Assembly: GCA_022393335.1 (NCBI GenBank)
Contig: JAJEKB010021741.1
Span: forward strand, 168,846 to 232,845
Length of the DNA stretch: 64,000 bases
Reading direction: 5' to 3'
Source of the DNA: Macrotrachela quadricornifera
Lineage: Eukaryota > Rotifera > Eurotatoria > Philodinida > Philodinidae
This document shows positions 32,326 to 43,627 of the stretch, piece after piece. A program made the translations under genes and the position numbers. Every line of letters begins with the position of its first letter. Position 1 is the stretch's first letter. The notes below the pieces were generated by a model, which made no database searches, was not told the origin of the DNA, and was given only the letters and a program-made list of their open reading frames with translations.

Positions 32326-34027
32326 CAATATTTCAGAAAGACTACTATGTATTACGAATAAAAAAATCGAAATTTTTTTTTATAACACCTTATTCATTAG
32401 TAACATGTTATTTCTTTTGAGATAAATAACTTCAAATGTTACTTGATGATAAGTGTTTGTTTTTATGTTGACTGTAAATAAGCATGTTTGATACTATTAC
32501 TATTGTTAGGAAATAACGGAATTACCACAACATAGCTTCATATCTACTGGCTGTTGTAACACTTCATTTTCTCCCTCTTTCTATTATATCCTCTCTCTTT
32601 TCATTTATCTAACTTTGATCAATGTTCTGTATGATTGATGTATGCGTGTGTGTTTTGTATTGTGATTAGTGTAACTTATAGTATTAAGACAGTAATTAAA
32701 ACGAGTATTCCTATTTTAAAAATATTTTTTTCAGCAAATTAAATATATGCGTACAAAGAAGAAACCATCAGAGATTTCGAACTTGCAATTTTTTGGAATC
32801 TTCTGAAGTTTCTTGAAGTCATTCGATCTGTATTGCGACTGAGAATCTACAGTGGCTGTACCATGACAATAGAAAAGAAATTCTATGGTGCTGCTGCAGT
32901 GTCGCAATAATATATATAAGAGCCATCATTGTCATATCACTGTTGCAACTAGAGATCCAAACGGACCACTGGGTCTGCCTGTCATATTTTTCGAGATTTT
33001 CAATAGAAAGCTTCGTTTTTCCATCAGGAAGATAATGTTAGTATGTAAATAATCACACAGACTGTGATAGGCTGACCAGGCCTATAAAAACTAGACCTGC
33101 TTGGACTTTCGTTGAGGACGAGATTATTTTTGAAACAAATGAAATCTTTTAAAACTATGAAATAATATATTCATTGCAAAGAGAGTAGATGACATCATTA
33201 TATAGATAATAATGGGATGTCACACCGACACTGTTACGTATACATCTCCTGTCTTCAGGAAGTTGAAGATATATGCATAAACTTTAGCTCAAATATTTTT
33301 TGTAACATGTTGATTAAGTATGTCAAATAAACTATTGAAAATAAACTAAAAAAATGAATAAAATACTTTTTTGAGTTCCACGGGTATGAGGCAGGCCCGT
33401 TGTGGAATTGACGGAGTGGATGGGGTCATAAAGACAGCTGGCCTACACAAGGACAAGCAGGACAAGGCACGAATTGTTACGAAAAATTTTCGATGGAAAT
33501 TGACGGGACGGATTCTGCAGAGCATCAATATTCGATACCTTGCACACCTCTGTCTTACAATACAAAGAATCAATACATTCAATGAAAAAATACATTTCAA
33601 CAATGAATTTTTCTTTTCACTATTTTCTTTGGTCAAGACAGTACAAAAGAAGCAAGTAATTGAATACAAACAGAATTACATAAAAGTGTTTGCACGTAAG
33701 CTCATCTATAATGGAGAAGGTGTAGAAAGCTCGAATTGAAACTTGCACTCTTTCTATAATTGAAAAACAGTAGATAATTTATTTTTATATACATTCATTT
33801 AATTATTCAACAATAAGAATACTTGGGTGCTTGTTTTTTTTTAATTGTATTAAAGAAGAAACATAATTTAATTCTTGTAAAGCCGCACAAGATTCAATAG
33901 AGAAAAGAAAATTGTAATTCTGTAGCTGGTAATACGATTCACATTCAAATAAAACATAATAGAAGTATAGGATCCATGGTATGTTCGAACTTGTTAAATA
34001 TTCCGCGATGAAAGATTGTCTTTTCAG
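32326..34027. other. Intergenic with an unexplained GC-richer block
   Basis: The block 33380-33545 is clearly GC-richer than its surroundings and has open frames on both strands (33371-33739 plus, 33346-33669 minus). A third plus-strand frame reads GWGHKDSWPTQGQAGQGTNC followed by YEKFSMEIDGTD. I recognise none of them. It may be a fragment of an acquired gene or mobile element. The stretch 32860-33140 also has GC-richer patches and TATA-like motifs (TATATATAAG, CCTATAAAAAC) without an identifiable gene. Confidence 0.4.
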
Positions 34028-34054
34028 GATAACAAAAGTCAAGGTGGTTACCTG

Positions 34055-37000
34055 ATGACTCAGTATATCACTCAAAACGCTACTAGCTGCAACAGTGATA
34101 CAGATCACAACAGTTGTAACACATCAGCTATGTCACTTCAAACTACAGTTGCTAATTCATCGTCAACATTTGATTTAAGAAAAAGTATATGGTCAGCACG
34201 ATTAAAGAGAAAAATTTCATCTGAAAAGTCAGAGGAAAGAGAACAATCAATGATGGTAAAACTACAAGATAAATCTCTATCAAGAGATAAAAGAAATTTT
34301 TTTAGGTAATTTTAGTAACATTAATGAGCATAACTCTTTTCCACTATGTTTTGTTTATTTAGACGTATTGGCGGTAATATCTGTTTACCAGGATGTAAAA
34401 CGTTTTTTCGTGGGTTAATAATTGGTTCGCTAGTCGCTGGAATTGTTCTAGCGATAGTATTAGCGTTATGGTTAAGAACAGGTTAGTTGAGACAAAATAT
34501 TGTATCATCTTAACAACTAGCGTAACTAATGAAGAGAATGGTGAGAGACGTGAACATATAATGTCCCTTTCCCATAAATTCTTCAACAAAAAACGGTAGC
34601 GATTTCATTTTTCAACAACTATTATAAACGTAGTCGTCTTTGACAATAAAAGGGTTGAAACGGCAGGTCTACTGAAACAAATTTTTGGGTTTTTATGAAA
34701 CCGAAATTAGGTAAAAACTATTAGTTCCCTGGAAACAGCCATTATTGAATAAAAAACTGAATTTTGCACTAAAAGAAACTCCATTTTTCTTATGGATACT
34801 TGATAAAGAACTTCATCAACAATATTTTTCTTTTTTTTTAAAAGCTTTTCTTTTAGAATAATCGTTGCTAGCTTTGTCGTCTTTGAGATCAAAAGTAAAA
34901 AATATTGAAAAAATTTCTCGATTTTACGTGGCAATATTTCTCTCCAAAACTCATGTAGACATGTATCTTGAAAGCGCACGAATTTTATAAATAAATGATA
35001 CATTATTCAAGTTTTTTGTTGAGATTGCTGTTGATAAAATTTTTATATGAATTGGCAGTTGTTACTGCCAGTTTTACGATTGCCTTACGCAAACTGCTGT
35101 TTTTATTGTAAACTTCGTCATAATTGAAACCGATAGAAAAATTTTATTAGTTGACCGCTTTCCCCACACAACTTGTGCTTTTTATAGATCTTTGTTATCT
35201 CTTATCTTCGATGTGCGTGGCCTTTAGGCATCTCTAATCACATAAGAAATTTTTCATTTGTTGGAAAAATTCTTCAATGGAGATCGTTTCCTTTGTAATA
35301 TTTTTTCTGATTATGTCACTAATCTTAACATGAAATTTTCAAATTTCTAGGCACACAAAAAACGACAACTACGGAACTTTCAAGTATGTAATAAACTACT
35401 TCCGATTTTAAGTGTCTCTATAATTTAAAATACTTTTTTCAGGCGCGTCTACAACATCGACTGATACTTCAACAAGTAAACAAGAATTTGCCTTTCTTTT
35501 TCATTTTTGCTTCTACGAAATCAAAACATTGAAACTAGAAAACTAATGACTAGTAGTCGATAAAAGAATCAAAAAAAGAATATCTGAAAAAAATGATAAA
35601 TTTTCGCCTTATTTTATTCAAATGCTTCAAGTTTTTTTTTCTATCTAAGAAAGTAAAAAGCAGAACTTGGTGTGATAATGATGATATATGTATTCTTTCG
35701 GGCTTTCGTCTCACACAACAAGAAAAAATTGTTTGAATCAAAAAAAAAACAATGGTTCTCTCTCATACACCTTCACATATCAAGTCTGTATCGAACACAG
35801 AAGCCAAGAGAGAACAAAATCATTACAAATGCGTGGAAGTATTATTTAACCAAAAGAGAGAACGAACGCAAGCATAGTAAGGCTAATAGCTATCACAGTC
35901 AGTAATTTCAGAATGCTACTAACTGTTGCTTTAATTTCATTTATATTTTGATTATATATTTTTTTATTTTAGCAACAACTAGCGTTACATCAACAACAGT
36001 AACAACTACGACAACATCGACAGAAACGACAAGTACTAGTGCTACAACGTCAACTACCAGTATGTACATTTTTTTAATATAAGAGTCCCTAGGAATAAGT
36101 AAAATATCTTAGATTAGAGTTTGAATTTCTTTTGAAACAATTCGTTTATTGATTAATCTCTGTTTCCTGCTTACAGAATAGTGACTAATCAGATCCATAT
36201 CGTGTTTTGAATATCAAAGATTTAAAGATGAACTTCTTTTGTGACTAATGTTTTTTGTATTGTAGTCGGGATTTCAACAGTTTAAAAATATAGGAACATT
36301 TAAAAACTGATAAATTGAAATTTTTCATTTGTGGAAACAGTTTTAGAATAGTTGTAACGGTTTTTCGGAGACTCGAGCTTAACTTTTAGCTCTTTATCAT
36401 TCTCATACTATCAAATAAATTAGGTAGCGAATTCTTTATGTCACTTTTATCTGTCTTCAATACTTGCTGAATCTTAATACGAACACAAAAGAATTTCTGT
36501 AAAATTAATAAAAATGCATATGATTTAGTTTCTAAACTAGGTATAACTCTATAATAATAAGAAACCTAACAGAATGATATTATTGCACAGTTGATTTCTA
36601 TTCCATAGTTGTCGGACGGCCATCTTTACTTAGTATGTATGCATATGGATCTTTCAATTCATGAGAAAGACGCATTTGCACGTTGATAGAAAATAAATGT
36701 ATCATCTACGCCATAGTCTAGTAATGAGAAACAAACGGATAATCTATCCAATTCTGTGTATTGTTCGTCTTGTACTCAAATCGGACTAAATAGACTTCTA
36801 TTGTATCAGAAAATGATAAACTTGGTTCAGATTAAGTCTGCAACTTAAAACGTCTAAACAAAATTTAATAATCTCTATAAGATACAAGCATTTTATTTAC
36901 CAATAGATTTGAGACAACAGATGAAAATAGCAAGATACTACGAATTCTAATCTCGAAAAAGTGAGATATTTCTAAAATGTTGCGTCATATTTCCCTTTTC

Positions 37001-37854
37001 TTTTCTCTACATTTATACTCAGGTCTTTCATTGCGAGCGTGTTTGGTAGACAGTAGTACTTAGTTCTATTTCTGCATTTCAGCTTCATCAACAAGTACAA
37101 GTACGACAACATCAACTAGTACGACAAGTACTTCAACAACAACATCAACAAGTACAACCAGTGCTACGACAACAACAACAACTTCAACTAGCACGACAAG
37201 TATTACGACAACAACAGCAACATCAACTAGTACGACAAGTGCTACAACAACAACATCAACCAGCTGTATGTTCATGTCGCAACAGAGCTAATAACGGCTA
37301 AAACATGAAAAAAAATCAGAGATTTTACATTCTTTTATTTTCATTTTTCAGCCACATCGACAACAGCGACGACAACTACAGCAACCATATTCACTTGTAT
37401 ATCAAGTTTAACAGGTGCAACAACACTACTTCATTTGATAAACGCTCCAAGTCAAAGTTATACGAAGTATAGCTACATTTATACGGCTCTCACCACATCG
37501 ACTCGTCTAACATTATCATTTCGTATGGATGTAAACAACTGGTCATTAGATACATTATCAGTGAAAAAAGTTGGCACAAGTACAGAACTGCTGATAAATG
37601 GTGATTTTGAGACTGGTGATTTGACTGGCTGGTCATCATGCAATCCGAATAGTGCGACAAATGACGGGTTTGTACAAAATAATTGGTTCTATACAAATTC
37701 AGGTTCTTACTATTGGAAAGATGGATCGACGGGTGCTGCTGATTATCTCTATCAATATTTTTCCACTACTATCGGTGCGAATTATACAATTATCTTTTAC
37801 TTAAAAGGTGATAGTGGTCTGCCAAATAGTGCCGATGTTTATATTGGATCTTAG
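34055..37854 (+). CDS. Type II membrane protein with Thr/Ser-rich stalk and C-terminal beta-sandwich-like domain
   Basis: Seven exons by GT-AG junctions and phase: (34028)-34305, 34363-34481, 35351-35383, 35443-35475, 35973-36059, 37083-37265, 37352-37854. From the first in-frame ATG (34055) this gives about 402 residues; exon 1 opens right after TTTTCAG, so an upstream exon may exist. A charged cytosolic head is followed by CLPGCKTFFRGL and a transmembrane helix (LIIGSLVAGIVLAIVLALWL). A Thr/Ser-only stalk is spread over exons 3-6. An ectodomain of about 150 residues ends the protein, with RMDVNNWSLDTLSVK and LINGDFETGDLTGWSSCNP, as in galactose-binding/CBM-like jelly rolls. All junctions from exon 2 onward are phase 1, so stalk exons can be skipped without frame loss. 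Two are exactly 33 bp. The stalk is probably heavily O-glycosylated. Ligand unknown. Confidence 0.78.
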
Positions 37855-38141
37855 AAGAATGATAAAAACTCTTAATAATAATAAACAATAATTCTTTGAA
37901 AAGTGTATGAGAAAATCTCTTCGTATGATAAATCAGGCTTTATCAGATTCGAGGAATTCGAAAAGTTTACGCATCAATTAATTTTTTTGAAACATACATC
38001 ATTGGATAGAGCTCGATGAATAAATTCTAAATATCTCCTTGGATTTGAGTTTTGATTAAGTTTTCGCTGAGAAATCTTGAAAAATATTAAGTTGCAATCA
38101 AAAAACGAACTTTTTTACATTTTTCTAAAAAAGCTTTATTT

Positions 38142-38600
38142 CTAGAGTCATGTTCCTCGTCAGCACAATCAGAACAGAAAGTTTTTATTTTCTTTATTAT
38201 TATATGGCACGCTTCTTTTGATTGCTGTTTCCTGTTTTTCTCATAACATCTAGTACAGTGTCTTCAAACATTGCGTGCATTTCCTTCCTTTTTAGAGTTC
38301 GCACTTCAGATGATTTGTTGATTGTTGTCTAGGAGTAGGTTTCAGCTCATCGAATGGCATACCAAGGAGTAAAGATCGCATCATACTTTTACGAAACTTC
38401 AGGATGATTCTACGGCTTGTGTCACAATTCTCTTGACAAATCAAATAGATATTAGCTATTGCCGTTTCAAATATCAATTCAAATGTCACCTTTTGATACC
38501 ATTTTACAGATCATCTGAGGCATGTATAGTAACTTCCTCGGAATATGCGAATTTCTTCAGACGACATGTAAATCAGCTTAAAACTACAAGGATTCTGGTA
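38142..38600 (-). mobile_element. Decayed piggyBac-like transposase, C-terminal part
   Basis: The minus strand reads GSYYTCLR, a TGA stop, then SVKWYQKVTFELIFETAIAN and an extended FRKSMMRSLLLG...TPRQQSTNHL. This matches the end of the DDE domain of piggyBac-like transposases. About 100 bp further on, in another frame, CTRCYEKNRK...ACHIII...FCSDC gives the Cys-rich zinc-binding tail of that family. There is at least one stop and one frame change. The N-terminal and catalytic parts were not found upstream, so this is a dead fragment. Confidence 0.65.
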
Positions 38601-39161
38601 GACATGAGAGCTAAGAATCAAAGATAATGTTACGAAAAGAATGCAAAATTAAAAAAAAAATATCTCGTTTCTACTGCTTAATACATACGAAAAAGAAAGT
38701 AAACATGAATAACAAAAGAAGAGTAAATGGCTGCAAACATTAAAAAGGCCAACGAGTATATTTATCGTAGATGAATATACATAAAAATCAACACACTAAA
38801 TCTATTTTCTATCAAAATCGAATTGTCTCGAAAGGATGAAATTATTCTTCGGATCAATAAAAATAATCTATCATTTTTACGATTCAAAAAAAAGGAAGAG
38901 ACAGAAGAATCTGATCTTTTTTTTATCGAAAAAACAAAACCATCGTGATTTTAATTGAATTTTCTTCCTTATCTATGTAATTCAATGTTTCAATACATCG
39001 TTGTAAAATAAATACTAACATACAAAAACATCATGATTCTATTATTTTATCATTCGTAAAATTATCACCAGCAATACAGGGTCGACTACTTTGCTATATT
39101 CTTTTGATTAAAAAGACATTAAACATCTAGTCTATAGTCAGATTATTTCTTTATCGTTTAG
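38601..39161. other. Intergenic, 5' flank of the ADP-ribosyltransferase gene
   Basis: AT-rich, no coding content. The last 40 bp before the ATG (TTTCTTTATCGTTTAG) could be a splice acceptor for a non-coding leader exon. Confidence 0.4.
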
Positions 39162-41169
39162 ATGACAGATACGAGCGAACAAGCGATTGCAGTTAGTTCG
39201 AAATTATTCGACTTTCGTCAAACGGATCAACATAAACAGTATCTTAATTTGTATAATACTATTAAAACAATACATCGAAAAGGTTCTAATGGTAATGTCA
39301 TATTACATCTAGCAAATATTTTTGGTTATAATGAAATTATTCAAGTATTATTCACAGATAATGCAATAAAATCACTGAAAAATATACCCTATGCTCAATC
39401 AACAATAGATGAAATAAAAAATTTATTTTTGAAAAATTCGAATCTATATAATTCTAATCAAGATATTCAAGATTATGATTATATTGAATGGTCATCAATT
39501 GGTGATAATTTACTTCGTAAACGTGATCAATTTCGTGATCAAATTGATTTCTATAAAACATATGATAATAAACATCATTTAATCACTAAATTATTATTTG
39601 AAATCATTGAATATTATGTTAATGAATATTTAGTTGAAGAAGAACATTTTTCTAAAGATGTGACAGATAAATTAGCCTCTTGTTTTAAACAAGCTATTGA
39701 ACAAAAAAGTTATTTAAGATATTTTATTAAAGCTTACACATTAACCAATAATTTTCATCGAGTATTAAATAAACATTTAGCTTTATATATCTTAGATTTT
39801 TTTGATATATCAACTTATTCTTCATTATCAACAAAATATCGTTTAATTAATTGTTTGGTTCATATTGTTACACTCTTAATTAATCATCCTGATATACATC
39901 AATATGTATATAAAGGTGTTACTTATCGTGGATTATTAATGACAGAGAATGATTTAAAACGTTATAGTATTGGCAATTATATATTAAATCGTTCATTTGT
40001 TTCAACATCGAAAAATCGTTCAGTTGCTCAAGTATTTGCTGAAAATGATCAAGAAAATTTAGCAAATATATCAGTTCTATTAAAATATACAACGAAACAA
40101 AATCAAACAGCTATTGATATTGAAAATCTTTCGACTATTAAAGATGAAAAAGAAGTATTGATATTACCATTTTCAGTTTTTCAAATTAAAGATAGAATTG
40201 AAAATGATCCAACAATGTCACCACCTGTATTAGTAGAAATTGAACTAGAAGAATGTGAAGATCAAAAATTATTAAATAATAGAGAACAAAAAAGTAAATT
40301 ATATTATGGTAGAGAAGAAAAGAATTAGATATTTGAGGATGTTTAGATTCATCATTAACAAATAAACAATATCGGTCAAGACGAAAAAAATCTCTTGTCA
40401 AATCAAAATATTTTTATGGTAGTATTGGATGTCTTATATTTTTGAGTTTGATTCTAGGTGTAAGTCTCTATATGAAATTTAAACCTACTGATGAGCCATC
40501 ATCTAGAGAACCAAAACTGATCAAAGGTTAGATATATTGCATCGAATATATCAAAGTATTTACTAACCTATTTTCTAGGTATTTGTCCAATGATTGTCAA
40601 TCGATTGGTTTGGAATGCAGCTAAACCAAAAAATAATTATACAATTTTAGCACCACCTGTTCCTCATGTAGCCATTCATCATACAACTGGTCCACAATGT
40701 ACAACTGTAAATTCATGTATAGTACAAGTTTTACATTGGCAAAAATTTCATATGAATACAAAAGGATGGGATGATATTGGTTATAATTTTTTAGTTGGTG
40801 GTAATGGTTATATATTTGAAGGTAGAGGGTGGAATCATACAGGTGCACATTGTAAAGGTTTTAATCAATTATCAATTGGTAAAGAGAATTTCAAATTTAA
40901 GGAGAAACTTATGATATTCTACGTTTTGCTTTTTCTAAGGTATTGGTATTATTGGTGATTTAACATCTAATCGACCATCAAAATTGTCATTGAAAGCTGT
41001 TGGATCTTTGATTAATTGTGGAATTTCATTTGGTTTTATTCAAGAAAATTATACACTCATTGGACATGAAGGTTTTGGTATTCCTGAATCTTATATGTTT
41101 CAGACGGGTACTACTCATCATATTGAACACTATTGTGTAAGATCAATGACAATTGCTTCATCCATATAA
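39162..41169 (+). CDS. ADP-ribosyltransferase - transmembrane - peptidoglycan recognition protein fusion (predicted)
   Basis: Exons 39162-40293, 40347-40526, 40579-40878 and 40940-41169, with introns of 53, 52 and 61 bp, all phase 1; 613 residues. Residues 40-75 resemble an ankyrin repeat (LHLANIFGYNEIIQVLF). The Arg-type ART domain (about 225-345) has R256 (TYRGLL), the STS motif S281-S283 (RSFVSTSKN) and E329-x-E331 (DEKEVLIL). A basic run RSRRKK precedes one transmembrane helix (400-419), predicting N-inside topology. The ectodomain is a PGRP/amidase-2 fold: VAIHHTTGPQC (H471), disulfide C478-C484, DIGYNFLVGGNGYIFEGRGW (Y506) and LIGHEG (H580). The zinc ligand Cys is Ser588, so it should bind but not cleave peptidoglycan. 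ART and PGRP parts are each secure. Their joining depends on the 53-bp intron, without which ART stops at 40328 and the PGRP part has no ATG before its transmembrane helix. An AATAAA occurs at 40361 and another after the end at 41183. Confidence 0.72.
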
Positions 41170-43627
41170 TTCCTTAGTTAGCAATAAATAGTTTATGAAT
41201 AACACTTATCTTGAATTTGAAACTTAATCTATCAAAGGCATGGAAAAAGATTCACGAATTATGCCTTTGTACCTTTACGAATACTAATAATACGACAAGA
41301 AATCGCTAGAAGGGTAGCAAATGTATAATTTCTTTTGGTGTGAAATATTGATCTAGTGATCTATTTATCATTAGGATAAGTATAGTCTACTTTCTAGTAA
41401 AGATACATTTGCCAAACAGATAACATTTGAAACTAATATTCATCGATCTCATTCTTATTCATTTGGAATAGATCATTTTAACAGTGATAGTCACTTATCT
41501 CCACGATAAAAGCGCCAGTATATATTCAGTAGGTGTAGGTGATTTTAATCAAGTCGGATTTTTTAAATATTGCAGTAATTGATAATAGTACTAGCCGAAG
41601 CAGGATCATTCGTGAATTGAACTTCTGGAGACCCCAAGGCTCATAAATGACCTGAAGGTTTCTCCCTTGCAAATCCACAGATTTCATCCATTTGGGCTGA
41701 AACTTTTACCGTAGTTAGCAGGACCCAATTCTAAAATGTATCTTTTTTTTAAATTCCTAATATTTCAGGCAGGAGAACCAAAATACTGAAGACTTCAGGA
41801 AATCTTTAGCATTTAAGGGCCTCAAAAAGTTTGTGAATCCAGACAAATTTGGTTGGTAACAGATATCAATAACAAAAACTACACCCCACAAATTAGTAGA
41901 TAATCAACTTTCCTATTTTCACACCAAAAAATTAACTCATTTATAGTAGATCGGTTCGTAATCGAAGATATTGAAACTTTATGCAACAGTGTGGTCTGCA
42001 GCACAAATCTTATTCTTTCCTTCATTTTTAGAAACTGATAATCGGCCGGACTCATTCTTAAAGAGACATTTATTAAGTTCCTTCGAAAAACCATTCAAGT
42101 TACCTGAGACTCTTTCGAATCTCATCTTTCCATTTTTTATTTCCTTTCGAAGCCAACAAATGAGTTGACTTTCTATTACATGTAATACGATGTCCACTTG
42201 ATTACCCTAGATGATTGTTTGAAAAAAATATACGAAGAGCGTTTCTTTTCAGTATTGAAGGGTAAAAGACCCACGTACAATCACAATAGAATCCAAAGAG
42301 CTAATCCAAGACTAGCATTCCTCACCGCTCACAATCATTCGTCAAATTCTAACAATATTGTTGATTTTCTCGTAGACAAAATACCAAAAAAAAGACTTGA
42401 AGAAACGGTTCACAAAAAAACTGATGTCAGATTCAAGTTCTTTGACCTCCGATAAACCTTTGGGCAAACTTTATAGAAAATTATAATAAATATTGTGTAT
42501 TAACCTTTTACAGATATTACTATCATTATAATATTATTTAGATCCGATCGAAAAGACTCTTCTCTTTTTTCCTTATCTTGGAAAGATTATTGCATCATTG
42601 TCTTGCATTGCTATGTGTGTATGTGCTTTCTCTTACGTTCTGACATGTCTGCTTCTCACATTCTTATTTTGTTCTCGTATACTCTGGCACATTTGTTTCT
42701 CTTTCTACATGAATTGATTAGATAATTGCTTAAAAGATAGTTCAGTCAGAACTTTCAGATAGTCGTCCGATTATTGGAGATAATTTTCTATCTCTAGTTC
42801 CAACAACAGCAATAGAAAAATTATGTCGATACATGTTACCACTAGGATAATTATATAGCGTCAGATTTTGTGTGATAGATTGTTTTGAAGATTATCGTAC
42901 TTTAAAAGCCTTCTAAACGTTAATATATACTAATAAAAGTCATTTTAGACTGTCGTACAATGGAAACAGAAAGAGTCATCTTTTTCAGAAAAAAACTGAA
43001 GTCGTATAGTATATATAATTTCTTCTCTTACAAATTTATTACTATAACATACCTACTCGTTTGCTTATTTATTGTGTTGGAAATAGTAAATATGAAAGAA
43101 ACAGAAGAGAAAAAATGTCGTTGATTTTTTTTGCAATTTGCCACGTTATGTTGATGAAGTTTCTTATATTTACGATACAGAAAAAGAAAAGAAAGTAAGA
43201 GTTCAGATTGTTTTGATAACTGATTCATGGTTTTCAAACAATTTTGTAATTATAGCAATTTTAAAGAATTCAATGAGTATATTTGATGAATATCATTTTT
43301 TTACTTTCAAAGATATTGTTGGTAAATAATTCTATTAAAGCTAAAAATATAAATTATTTTCTATGAATACTTTGAAAACTTGATAGTTTTAAGGAGCTAA
43401 CTAGAGATTTACACAAGATTTCAAAACTAATAAATACCATAATCAAAAAGAGGACTGAACATATTTCTTCTGTTTCCTCACCACATAGATTTTGTCACTT
43501 TGCTCAAAAATCTGTCATATCTTAGAAACTATGAATATGAATAATTTCTAGATCGATTGAAGTAGTTTATTTTTTACAAAATGATAATAAGAACTGAACT
43601 CTAAATATATTTTATTAAATATAATTG
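41170..43627. other. Intergenic, no gene seen
   Basis: AT-rich sequence with short ORFs (41879-42197 minus, 41971-42168 and 42198-42455 plus, 43028-43329 both strands) that show no domain, no splice logic and no homology I recognise. CT-rich stretch near 42560-42710. Confidence 0.5.

Noticed and set aside
37066..37275. Val-rich minus ORF
   Set aside because: It is the antisense reading of the Thr/Ser stalk exon (ACA/ACG repeats), not a gene.
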